The notes beneath the pieces were generated by a model, which was given only the letters and a program-made list of their open reading frames with translations, did no database searches and was not told where the DNA came from. From Toxoplasma gondii ME49 (lineage: Eukaryota > Apicomplexa > Conoidasida > Eucoccidiorida > Sarcocystidae), in NCBI RefSeq assembly GCF_000006565.2, contig NC_031471.1:1364001-1428000 (forward strand): 64,000 nucleotides of DNA, given 5' to 3'. The position numbers and the translations under genes were made by a program. The stretch's first letter is position 1; each line of letters begins with the position of its first letter. Below are positions 1 to 11,686 of the stretch, piece after piece.

Positions 1-114
1 CACTGGAAAGAAGCACCCGGTCGACAGCGCAAAACGCTCTTTGCCTCCAGCTGCTCTTACGCGCCCTCAACAGATCGACATGCACATCCATAGGCACACA
101 CAAATGTGCATGTT

Positions 115-360
115 CTACTTCCACGCATGCATATATATACATATATATGTATATGTGTGTATCTGTCTCTCTCTGTGTATATAAATAACTATATATATAT
201 ATATACATATATATGTATATGTGTATATCTGTCTCTCTCTCTGTGTATATAAAAAACTATGTATATATATATGTATATTTGTGTCTCTCTCTGTGTATAT
301 AAATAAATATATATATATATATATATACATGTAATATATACATATATATATGTATATGTA
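115..360. repeat. TA/TATG-rich microsatellite cluster
   Basis: Imperfect (TA)n tracts are broken by TATG and by three copies of a CTCTCTCTGTGTATATAAA-like segment (about 163-190, 229-258, 281-310), giving a higher-order repeat of roughly 55-65 bp. Short low-complexity reading frames across it (Tyr-Ile repeats) are artefacts of the repeat. No gene is visible in 1-400. Confidence 0.85.
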
Positions 361-695
361 TGTGTGTATGTTTGTGTATGCGTGTGAAGTGGGTTCGTGT
401 GTGGTTATGGCGGGACTTGTGCATGAAATGAAAAAGGAGATGGCAGCATTTGCTTGCGTTTGCGTCGAGTTTCCAGGGAGAGGTTCTGAGAGATCTGCGC
501 GCTGAGAGAGAGCGGAGCGTATGCAGATATGCGAAGAAGAAACGCGACCGACGAAGCACAGTCAGCCTAGAAAAAAGAGACAGCACAGTGGAGCGCGCCG
601 AAGCAGAGGGGCCGCAGGAAAAAGCAAGAAGAAGGAAGAGGGAGGAAACAAAGGAAGTGAAAAGAGAGAAAACAGAAGAGATCAAGAAATCTCAC

Positions 696-3600
696 TTGAA
701 GCTCCTTGGTGGCGACGATGCATGAACTCGTTGACGAGGCCCCGAACGACTTCTTTGTCGTCGAACCGGAAATCTGAGAAGTATCCAGAAGACAGAACGA
801 CCTCCATTTGTTTTTCTCGGTTCAAACACGATCGGTAACAAGATATTATCGGTGTGAATGAGCTGCACAGTGCGAAATGCATCCAGAATCAGTCGCGAAA
901 AAGGCGAGCGCAAGAGCACCTCGTTGTGCATGCATGCGAGAGAGAGGCAGCGCAGCGAAACGAACGACGCCTAAGGAGAAGAAAGTCTGAAGGAGGTGGA
1001 AAACACCAGCCTCCCGTCGTTTCCCTCTCTGGAGAACTCTGAGTCCAGATTCGCGTTTTGAGTTCAGTTGCTCCCAAGTTTGTCCATCTGAGGTTTCGGC
1101 GTCGAATCCTTTGGCCGAAGAAGCCTTCGCCTCGCTTCGGTGGATCGCCCCGAGCCTTGCCGTGAGCAAGCAGGAGGCTCGCGCGCCTCATGCCGCGGAG
1201 AGCGAGAACGAAAAGGCAGAAACCAAGCGAAAGGACGCAAGAAAAACGAGACAAGACGACCACCGCAGGTACGCGAGGACGCGCAACTGCCAAGGCGACG
1301 CGACGGACCGGAGGACTGCGGCGACAAATGCGAAGCCGGCCTCTGAGCGAAGAAGACTTGAACAGGAGCGAAACGGAACGCAGCGAAAAGGGGAACGTAC
1401 GAAAAAATCCACGAGAAACAGACACACAACGTCACCGACGAAGACGAACGAGGCACTGGAAAAATTCGGCCTGCTGCTCGAAACCGTCCGGAGAAGAGAC
1501 TTACAGGAGAAAGCATTCAGGGCCATGCTTATTTGATGAGAAGCGAACTCGGGAAGCAACTTGAGAATTCGCGGCTTCAGCTGGAAGAAGAAGCGTCCGT
1601 GGCTTCGGGATGCAGGCATCAGAAATGTCAAAAGCAAATCCAGGCCTTTCTCTCGTCCACCCTTCCTTCCCCGCAAAAAGACAAGGCACTTTGAACGCAC
1701 ACCGAGAGAGAGAGACAAAGCGTTGAGACAGACCGGTGCAAAGCAGCGGAGCTCCGACTCACGACAGTGATGCACAGTCAGTGGTGGAAAGGCGGTGAGG
1801 CGCAAAACGTCTGCATCTCTGGATCTCCGAGGAGTCTGGCAACGCAGGTTGGAAGTTCTACGAAGCAGGTCTGGGCACCGCAGCAAACGGACGACTGCGG
1901 AGCCATACCAACGCATGCATTGTCATCGGGATGTTCCCTGCGCGGCCCTGGGGGCTCTGTGTCGCGCACTGTGACTGTTGTCTGTCTGTCGAAGACACAC
2001 GACGTCTCGCGGCCTCCCGCTCTTCCGCGTTCACTTTCGCCCGTGGTGCGTCTGATTTGCCTTCGGTTCCTTTCCCCGCTCGCTCGATGCCCTCTCACCC
2101 TTTGAGGCGAACTTTGCTGTACGCATTCATGAAGCTGGTGATGCCTTGGGCGGTCATCTGCTCCTGTCGCGCGATGAGTTCCGTGATAGCTCGTGTAAAG
2201 AGAAGAAAGACGGGGTTGTCGACTTGAGCAGCGCCAGTGTCGACGCCTGCGTTGACCATCGCGGCGCATACTTTCCTCACGTTCGTCCAGTCCACGACGT
2301 CGTGCTCGAAGTCCGAGGGTGAGGCCGCGTCGCCGTCTGCGTCGCCCAGGGCACTCGAAGAGCCTTTTGCGGCGCCTTTCGGGAGGCTTTTTGAGGCCTT
2401 CTGTCCGTCCAGATGCGCCTGCCTCGCGGCCCAGGCGGGGAACGTCTCAGCGAGTTCCCCTGCGATGTCTCTGTCGTCCAGAGGGAGGAGCTCTGCTGCG
2501 ACGACTCGAGCAAACGAATTCAAGAGATTGATCAACTGACGAATTTCTTCGTTCCGCAGAGGCCCGAAGGGTCGCACGCCTTCAGCCGTCTCGCAGGCCG
2601 GCGCCGGAGACGGCGGCAAATTCGTCAAAGAAAAAGTCTCTTCGCCCTCCTGCGTCTGCTCACCGACGGAGGCCATCCCTTCAGAAGAAGAAGAAGGAGA
2701 AGAAGGAGAAGGAAGAGAGAGAGAAGAGGAGAGAGACGAAGAGGAGGAAGGGAAGAACAGGCGTTTCCAAGTTCCGCCGCGGACGGCTGGATCGAAGTAG
2801 GCGACAACATCGTCACTGGTTGACAGGTCGTAGCTGATTTCAGCAGCTTTGAACAAGTCGAGACATCCCGCGGGAAGAAATCTGCCTCGTCCTTTGGGGA
2901 AGCCTAACGCACCTTCCCAGCCTTCTGCGACGCCTGCCGCCCCTCGCGGCCCTGCCGTCTCCCTTCCCACGGTTTGCTCCTGCAGAGTTTCCTTCGGCGG
3001 AGTCTCCGTTGCGCGGAGGGCAGCGGCAGCCTCAGCCTGTTCGAGCGCCAGCGTTTCGTTGACGTCGACCCAAGTGCCGCTCGAGTCGAGGAACTCCTGT
3101 TGCCTCCAGACAGTCTTGGGCAGCGCCGAGGCCGCGCGCAACGCGACCTTGTACCAGAGGCTGCGGAGGCCTCGCGGATCGCAGTCGGCGACCAACTCCG
3201 CAAACGCGTTCGCACCTTCGACCCGGTCTGCTTGTTCGCCTGGCTCGCGCTTTTGGGGGCCAGAGGCACCCGCTGAGAACTCGCCTCCAGCGACGATTTT
3301 GCCTCTGACGGCCGGGAGCTGTCGGCCGGCGCCCGGCGCGGCGGACCCACCAACTGCGGGTCTCTTGAGAGCAGTCGTCGCCGCCTCGACCTTCTTCACC
3401 AGACTGCCGTGAGCGAAGTGGAGCCGCGCGAGAGCGTTGGCGACGAGCGTCAGTTGGGAGAACGAAAACTCGTTGATCAGCTCCGAGGCTCGACGCGCCA
3501 ACGCGTTCAAGAAGCGAATCGTCGCCGTATGGAGACCACACACCGACGTCGCCTGCAAACGTGCAAAGGACCTCGCAGGACGGGGGGCGCGTTGAAGCAG

Positions 3601-5785
3601 GACAGAGCGAAACACCCGAGGTCGAGCTGCCTTCGACAGGACGATCTGCGCCCTGCAGCTGTCGACGCTCGAACGTCCACGTCTCCTCCGTCTCCTCCGC
3701 TTCCCCGACAGAACTCAAAGGAGAGAGACAGAGGCGAGCAAAGAGAGAGAGCGACAGGAAAAACGCACACGTGTACACAACAGATGAGTGTCTGTAATAG
3801 ATCTAAAGACAAGGACAGACAGACCATTCACATGCGGATGACTCCACACAAAAAACAGAGCCCAAATTGACATTAAGATCGACGACCTGCAAACATATAT
3901 ATACATATATATACATATATATATATATGTGATTGCAAAAGAAGAGAAGCAGAAGAGAAGAGAGAGATGGAACTACGTGGAAACTACGCGCCGTTGAACG
4001 CGTTCACCCTGTTCTCACCAAGACGGTGAGCTGCACGGGCGACGTTTCGTGGATGTTGAGAAGAGTGAGCTGTTCGATGATTGCGACGAGAGTACGCGTA
4101 TTTTCGTTGCTCCAGAGAGAGAGGGAGGGGCATGTCCGCGCAAGCTCCGCGACGCTCCCGCCCAGAAACGTCAAAGCAACCATGTGGAGCGCCTCCTTTC
4201 TCCGGGATGGGTCGCAGTTCTTCATGGCCTCGAGAGAGACGTCTTGGGCGCCATACGCCGCGAAAGCCACCGGGCTCTGCCACGGAATGAAGGAGGCGAG
4301 ACTCCTGATCTCGTTCTGCTGCCTGTTGCTCATCTCCTTGACCGCGTCGCGAGGACACCCTTCGCTGCGCCCCGGCGCAGGAAACGTCGGTCCAGAGCGA
4401 CCGGCGCTGAGAGCGAGGTCGGGGAATGGCGGGGGCGGCTCACCCTTCTGGCGCGCGTCGCGTTCTCTCGCCTCTTGCGCGAGCAGCAGGAGGCGTCTGG
4501 GAAGCAAGTGGAAGACATGCAGAAGCAGCAGTTGGTGGTGGAACTCGAGGACAACCAGGTGACGCAGAAGCATCACGAGTTGCGTAGACGTGAGGCTTTC
4601 CAGAAGAATCGGAAGCGCCAGTCGCCCGGGAGTCTGCGTCTGAGCAGGCTCTGGGGACGAGTGCCGCAGCAGGGCCTGAGTGAGGGCGTACAGCGCGCGC
4701 TTCGCCTCCGTCACGTTCTGCAGACTCGCCGCGGAAACTGCAGACCCATCGGGAGGCTTCAAAGCCTTCAGCTTCGCGTAGAGGGCGAGGAGGCTGAGGA
4801 TCTCCTTCGCAGTCATCCGCGTCGCGAACTGGCAAACAAAGTCGTTCGTCTCCATCCACTCGCACCGCCACGCCCCAGTGCTCCCCGACGAAAAATTCGT
4901 CTCCTGCGTTGTGTCGTACGAATCGACGGCGAAGGCTTCTCTGAACGACGACTCCACGAACGGCTCTCCAAACGCCGCTCGCGCGTCTGTCTCCCCCGCA
5001 GGAGGCGTCGAAGCGCACAGGCGCTCAGGCGCCTCTGCGACGAGGCGTCGGACGCGTTCGATCACTTGCAGACGCGGCGCCGGCGAACTCAGTCCGCTCA
5101 CGCGATCTCGGCCTCGACCGGCTTCGACCCCGGAACCTCGAACTAGAGGAAAACGCGCCGCAGACTCTCCCTGCCTGTCGCCACCTGTGGCTGTTTGATC
5201 GGAAGCACAGCCGTCGCCAGCTGACGCCTGGTCCGTGTGGAGTTCTGCGGCAGCGGAGGCTCCTGCGTCGGCGTCCAGGCTTCTGTGGTCTATCCACATG
5301 TCGCGAAGTTCTTGAAAGGAGGCGTCGTCCTCGAACGCGAGGTCGAGTTGTTCGCGCTCTCCCAGAGCTTTCAGACAGCCTTTCCGAGGCTCCAGACCCA
5401 TTCGATTTGTCCGGAGAAAGTCCTCTCGCGCGTTTCTCGACTGCACGGTCGCGCGCCGCGCACTCGAGAAGGCCCGAAGAGCCTGGAGCCGAGACACGCT
5501 GTCTCCGTTAGGTCGGGCAGGGACGAGGCAGGCAGTGAGAACGGCCGTCGATCTCGGCGTTGAAAAAACCTCAGAGAAGAGACGCCGTCCAGAGCCGCGC
5601 TCTTCTGTAAGTGTGTCGAAGCGAACTCTTTCGTCGTCTCCATGCCGCACTCGCGCGCAGCCGCTCCGCTCTCTCGGCGAGGCGCCGTGCCAGGCGACCG
5701 CATGGAGCTGCGACCGCCCACAGGCGGAAGCAAAGCGCGGACGCGCCAGCGGTCGGCAGGGCACTGTCGCGTGGAGGCGCTGCAT
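696..5785 (-). CDS. Large helical-repeat protein, RAP/heptatricopeptide-like, probably mitochondrial (3' end unresolved)
   Basis: Multi-exon gene. Exon 1 is 5785-4019 (589 codons, phase 0, donor GTGAGA). Exon 2 is 3552-2099 (acceptor TTTGCAG, ends phase 2, donor GTGAGA). Exon 3 begins at about 1818, which restores a helix reading KGDADVLRLTAF. A further exon is 1580-1505 (KPRILKLLPEF...ALNAFS, donor GTAAGT). Probable later exons start near 970 and end at 696, but their joins are not phase-proven. The N-terminus is Arg/Ala-rich with few acidic residues, like a mitochondrial presequence. Amphipathic two-helix repeats recur (INEFSFSQLTLVANALARLHF, ITSFMNAYSKVRLK, LLNIHETSPVQLTVL), typical of the apicomplexan heptatricopeptide/RAP family of organelle RNA-binding proteins. 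A Ser-rich, Glu-rich spacer lies in exon 2. I did not see a clear RAP domain, so the family assignment is inference; exons 1-2 are solid. Confidence 0.7.
3890..3931. repeat. TA-rich microsatellite in intron 1
   Basis: An ACATATATATACATATATATACATATATATATATATG-type tract lies in the intron between exons 1 and 2 of the helical-repeat gene. Confidence 0.8.
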
Positions 5786-8700
5786 CGTGAAGGCTTTCGA
5801 CGCAGAGGACGCAGAAAAAAAGGAGATAAGTGTCTACGTCCGAAGAACCGGAAACGGTCGCTCGCCCACCGATCTCTCCGAGACAAGATACCCCATGCAG
5901 ACAGCCGGGGGCAAAGGAGAGCAGGAGATAGGGGTGTGGAGAAACTGGGTGCCTTGTGGAGGGTTCGCGAGAACCAGCGCTTTCTCTTTCCAGGAGGTAG
6001 ATGGCAGACAGGACTCGGTTAGGCGTCGCGCAGACTCGAAGTCTCGAAGAAAAAAAGGAGGAAAAGAGAGCGCCGGAGGAGTTGTCTTGGCCAGTCGCGC
6101 TGTTGCAAGAAACGAGGTTCGCAGCCTACGCAGCAGCGGCAACGACTCAGCAAGTGAAGGACGGAGACTGGAAGGAAAGCTACCTCGTTTCTGAGGGCAG
6201 GACTTTGGAAAACGAGACATTGTGGGTCGTCTGTTTGACAGACAAGAGACGAAGAGGACGCCAGAGCTTCCCTCCCGGTTGGCGCGCTGGAACCGTCGCT
6301 CTGGGGAAAACGCCTTCCGAATCCGCGCAGACTGGCGCACAGACGTTGAACAGTCATCCGTAAACAGAAGCAGCCGGCGCTGCGAACATGGAGAACGCGG
6401 AGCGGCGATGAACGTTGTTCACCGCAGTGCAAGTACAGCTAATCTTCTGCCCGGGTCGTCTTGCGGAGTTAGGAGTTGGAACTTTGTGGCGCAGAACCGA
6501 CTCACGCATGTTGAAAACGTCTGCTTCTCTTCTGTCTGCGGTCTGCGGGTGGAGGAGCTGTTCTCTCCAAGTGGACTTCACAGATGAACCACAACTCTGC
6601 GAGTTTCGTGGACATGCGCCGCTGCGACGGAATCGGTTTCAACGCGTTTTCTCCCCGCGAAACGGAGAGACGAGAGATCCGCCGAACGTCAAACCCCGAG
6701 CCTTTTGAACGTTGCCAGACTCAGCTTCTCTTTTCCGAGAAGAAAGCAAAGCGATGCAGGTGGAGAGACACAGACAGAGATATAGATCCGTTGATATATA
6801 AAGAAAAAGTCTCGTATATCGATAGACCGGTTGGCAGAGATATAGATAGACACAGATACGAAGGCAAGGAGAGACAGAGAGCCGTAGAGAGACGAAGAGC
6901 GAGAGATCGCCTGTTTGACAGGTCGACACGATAAACAGTGGAGATCAGATCGACTGGCGTTGGCAGACGGATGTCCGGTCGACGAGACCGTGGCGAACGG
7001 AAACTGGTCTGGGGTACGAGCTGGGTTTGTAAGGAGAAAGACAAAAGGGTGAAGCGGTTGTGCCCGTGACAAAGAACGAAAAGAGACAAGGAAGCTGGAC
7101 GGCGGGAGACTGTGTCTTGCGGAACGCGCGGTTTGGAGAAGCGTTCGAGCGAAACAACAGAGAAGATAGGAAGACCGGCAGTCGAGAAAAAGTGCTTTCT
7201 CTACTCGTTTTCCATGTAAACCGTACACCCCAGAGAGGCGGCGAGAACGACCGGAGCGCAGCAGCAGTCAGACCATCTCTCTCTGACGTTGTTTCTTCGC
7301 AGAGCCAGACAGTTTCGTTCAAAGAAAACACAGGCTGCTGGAGTGAGGGCACAGATGCTTCGTCGTTGAGAAGAAAAGAAACAGGCAGAAGTGGAAGTAG
7401 AAAATTTCATGAAAAATGACCGGAAACCCGCGGCGACAGCCGGCGAGTGTGTCCAGTCATCGTCGGACGGCCTGCAGCGCTGTGGATTGAGGAGGCAAAA
7501 ACGCACCTCCTTCGTTAGAGCAGAGTGCGTTTTCGTGTCTTTCTCGTCCGGGAACGAACGCGAGAAAGGAACTCCTTCGGAACGCCTCCATCCTCTGCCG
7601 ACGAGCTCTCGATCTTCTTTGTCGCCAGGAGTTGAGGACAGGAGGAGGGGAAAGGACGACGGCTGCTACGGCGCCACGGTGTCGCGATGAATCAAAGAGA
7701 AGCGCGGGTGAAGAGGACTCGAGAAGAAAGTCAGATACTCTTAAAAAGCCGCAAGACTCTCGCGGCTTCGGCGGAAAGCTCTCTCCCAGTGTTCTTCCGA
7801 CGCTGGAAGAAGAGACACACGAAGCAGAGGGTCAATGCGGGAGGAAGGTCGCGGTGCGACACGGGGCTGGGGTCAATTCGCGCCCTGTTGGAGACCGAAA
7901 AAATCATATTTTACGCTTTTCTTGCGTGCAAGTTGCCGGCGCGCAAAGCTGCGAAACGAAAGGAACGGTTTCTCGACGAAAAAAATCGAGAAAGCTGTCA
8001 CTGCGTCGTGTCCCGCAGGCTTTTTTCGTGGGGTGTGCCAGGCTGAAACTCAAGGTCCTGGACGGCAAGTTCTAGCGAGTCCGGACAAGAATTGTCGCCC
8101 AAGTCGGAACTTAGGCTTACTATTCATGTCGAAAGAAAACCTCATGAACTCCCCAAGTTCCTTCGTAGACCCTCGAGCCTTCGTCTTCTTTCTGACACGC
8201 GAACTCTGGGGGGGGGTTAGAGCGAGTGGAGACTTTCGTAGACGCGCAGACTGCTCTTCTACGTTGTCTAGGGTAAACACAAGTGTTTCGTGGTTGCTTC
8301 CCGCTGAAGTTCACACAGAGAAAGCCAGGTGTATTTGAGATTTCACTGCGTCACCCCCGAAGAACCACGGCAAACCCGTCATGGGTCACAGGGCTTCTTC
8401 GCCGCCCGTTGAAAAAAAACAAGACCGAGCTGTTTGCCGCGCTTGCCCCGAGTCGTCGAGATCCAGCAACGGGAAACGCAGAGAAGGTAAATCCCCCTTC
8501 GACACTGTGCAGAGAAAGCTCTCTCCGTGCGTGCAGCGTGTTTTGTAGCGTTCTCCGGACCGCCCCATCGTATTCAGTGTTCTTTTCTGTCTACGATGAG
8601 GTGACGCAAATCGAGGAAACCGGACAGTTTCGTACCAAGAGACCTGAATATGACTTTATGGAAGGTACAGACAAGACGTTCTTCCGGAATCTTGGCAGTA

Positions 8701-10759
8701 TGCGGCATCTCCCATCCTGAAAAACATAGGGCTCCTCCAGTTTTGAGAAAGACACAGGCAAGAAGCTCCTTCTCAGCCAGAAGAACTGCGCCTGGACTGC
8801 CATTGCTGGAGACGCAGACTTTCCGACAAAAGAGTTGCTCGGAATCGCAAACCACTCTTACACCTCAAGATCTCTGAGGTCCAGGATTCGGCCTCGAGAA
8901 ACAGATTTTTCCAAAGAGACAGATGCTTATAAACAGGTGCAGTTTCAGAGAACCAGTGTGAACCGCTACCTGCATTCACGTCACAGGAAGAAGGTGCTGT
9001 GCTGGACTGCTCTCCTTGGACTGAGTGGACCTTTCGTTGCATTTCTTGAACTCGTTCTCCCGAGCTCGCCTCCCCACCCCGCCCCCCCTCGAAGACCTCA
9101 GTATACGAGCAACGTGCAGGAGTAGCGTTTCGAGGACACCCAACTAGAGTTTTGACGGCAAGTACTCAGCGTATCGCGTTTCCAGTGTACATGAGGAACA
9201 CCGTTCCTTCGACGAGCTTGAGGAAGGCCGCAGTGACCGCTTACTCTAAGGGAGAGCGCCGACGTAGATCTAACAGAGAAGTCCTTGCTGTTTGTCCTCA
9301 TGGGATTTCGAATTTCGTAAACGGCGTCGGTGCTGTCCGAGACTCTCAGTGTTTGCTCGCAAGCGCATGCTTCCGAAGTGTCTCTTGAGTTTCGAGCTGT
9401 TTTCTTTTTGCGAAACAGAGGCAGAGAACGCGCGGCAAAGTCTGAGACGCGTTTTTCAGTCCTGAACAAGGCTCTGGGCTTTCCCCTTGTTGATGAGAGT
9501 ATCTACTGGAACGGAATAGGAACTGTTCGTCTTTGTGCCGTCGAAATCTTCGAGTTCTCTCACTTTGATGTGGTAACTGAGACAGTGACGTAACCTGGGT
9601 TTCACTGAAATCTCTCCTCTGCATGTGTGTTAGGGGTACACTTTTCCAGTGAGGCTAAGTCAAGCCATGAAATTCGCGTTCTCTGCAGTGGAGAAAAACT
9701 GCCTCGGCTGTAGCGACTACTCAAGTCTTAACGCCAGCAGATCTGCGTGTGGGTGCAGAGCATTCAGAATTAACATCGGCCTGTGGCTTTCGTCACTGAG
9801 CACATAGCGGGACAAGTCTACATGCTATGCAGGGGTGCAGAGGGCCAGTTTTATCGGCATTCATCTGCAGCCTGGGAACTGTGTTGTGTGTGAACGGCGA
9901 CTGCAGTTTTCTCTTCTTGTCAGCGCGCGGCTTCCTGATCTCTTGTGTAATAAAAGTCCCTCTTCAGAAGGCCTTGTTACTGTGCATGGCTACCATTAAA
10001 GAGGCTGATTTGAAATGCCCGCGGCGAGAAACGAAACTGGCGACCAGTCTCTGCGAAAAACGTGCATGTCTTCCCCGGAAGATTTTCCGTCGAGAGTGCG
10101 GAGGCACCCCCGCTTGCCCTTTTCCCGTCGTCCAGCCTGGAGTGTGTGTGCATGTCTGGAGAACGCAGAAACAGCTTTTCTGGAGACTCGCCGCCTGTCA
10201 AGAGGGCGCCGAACGAGTTCCGGTTTGCCGCAGTTCGACGGCACTCTGTTCTCAGCTGGCGGGTCGTCTGCCGTGTTTGCGCACTTTGCCGAAGAGAGGT
10301 TTGCGGAGTGTGTCGCTCGATCTTTCGTCTTCCACAGCACAGCGAGGGGGTCGGCGCCGGCTCGGTTCTCTGCGTTTGGAGACCCCAGTTTATTCACCGA
10401 ACCTGCGTTCCGTTTCTCGCCTCGAGATCGTGACGAGTTTCAGAGACTTTTCCCCGAAAAGGTCCGCGTGTTCGCCACGATTCTCTCTAAAACACGAGAA
10501 CTTTGTGCGGGCCGCACGTCCTCCAGTCTCGGCGCTTGCCTAGCTACCTCTTTCTGATGCGCGCAGTGAGGTCCGTGGGCCGAAGGCGCTTCTTCCCGTG
10601 ACACATTTCCGGAGAGACTGTGTTCGTTTCCGCCGATCTTCTGCGCTTTTCTTTGAAGATCCTACGCGGTTTTCTCTGGGACTTTCACACGCGCAGCGAC
10701 TTTCGCGCGCCCCACTGTAGTGCCGGGCAAGGGCGAAACCCGCCAGTGCGCCAGTCTGC

Positions 10760-10789
10760 CGTTCTCGGGTGTACGTACACCCGAGAACG
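10760..10789. repeat. Perfect 30-bp palindrome
   Basis: Two 15-nt arms are exact reverse complements with no loop; the arm is CGTTCTCGGGTGTAC. The centre is the 12-mer GTGTACGTACAC, which recurs elsewhere in the window (22899-22910). It lies about 0.9 kb upstream of the HAD-gene ATG. It could be a cruciform or hairpin, a dimeric protein site, or a member of the dispersed palindrome family described in the findings. Confidence 0.9.
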
Positions 10790-11155
10790 CGCGCCGCGGT
10801 CTCGGTTTTTCGCTCCGTGTGTTCCGCTCTGTTTCACAGCGGCGAACGTTGCGCTTTTCGCACTCTCGGCGGCGTCGGGCTCTCTTTGTCTTCGCGTGAA
10901 ACCTTTTCTCCACTATTTCTCCGAGTAGACACGCTTCCTCGGTCTGCGACGCTCGCGGTGCGTTGCGGGCGTGGAGCAAGGAAGCTTTTCCCCGACATTT
11001 TCCGTCTCGGACACCGATCGCAGCGTTCCCCGAGAACGTATGCCTTTTAAGATCTGTAGACGGAATCGGCCGCGAGTAGTGTGCCTTTCTTTTCTGCGAG
11101 AAACTCGCGTCCCGCCTGTCGCTGTGTGTGCTCTATCGCGCTGGCAGCCGAGCAA

Positions 11156-11167
11156 GTGTAGAGACAC
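11156..11167. repeat. Short inverted repeat GTGT-AGAG-ACAC
   Basis: This member of the dispersed GTGT..ACAC family lies in the probable 5' UTR of the HAD gene. The arms are 4 bp with a 4-nt centre, so it is weak alone and is listed because of the family. Confidence 0.4.
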
Positions 11168-11686
11168 CCCGTGGCCGAGCGCGAAGGCGTCGAGCGTCGC
11201 TTTGCTCGGGGGCTTGCCGCGAAAGTAGACGCAAGTCTATTTGTTTCTGTCGGCACTGCCACACTCTTCGCGACAAACTCTGCGTTCCCGAGCGAAACAG
11301 CCGCGGCGGACAAGAGTTCTACGTGTCTCGCGACCACCGGACGCGAGCGCAAGGGCGGACCCCCTGAGTCTTGTCTTCACGTTCCCGGTTTTCGGACTCC
11401 CCGCACTTGCTACGCGAAAGGTCCTCGCCCCTTCTCTTTTGTCTCTGTGCACCGGCGCCGCAGCTCCGCGAGCATTTCGTTTCCAGCGAAGCGTCGCTCT
11501 CGCGGGCAGCAAACGAAACGAGCTTCGGACGGTTCAGTTCCGTGCAGCCGCTGCGCAGAAAGAAGCCTGCCGCCAGGACTGCCGAAACAATGCGCGCCGT
11601 GTGTGCGATGCGTGTTGCCTAGAGCGACCGGTCTCGGCTGTGCAGACAGCTCGTTTCTTCCCTCTTCGGAGAACGTTTTCTGCAAC

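Larger units (their letters stand above)
5786..11686. other. 5.9 kb region without a recognisable gene, between divergent genes
   Basis: This lies between the start of the helical-repeat gene (-) and the first in-frame ATG of the HAD gene (+). Several 100-240 codon open frames exist on both strands (for example 9827-10543 +), but none has a recognisable domain, splice-compatible neighbours or a convincing start, and GC-rich DNA yields such frames by chance. The open frame of the HAD gene extends upstream to about 11171 without an ATG, so that part is likely 5' UTR. The region probably carries both promoters. The one structured element seen is the palindrome at 10760-10789. Confidence 0.5.

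Noticed and set aside
11171..11686. N-terminal extension of the HAD protein
   Set aside because: The frame is open but begins at GTG and contains no ATG until 11687; a eukaryotic start there is unlikely.
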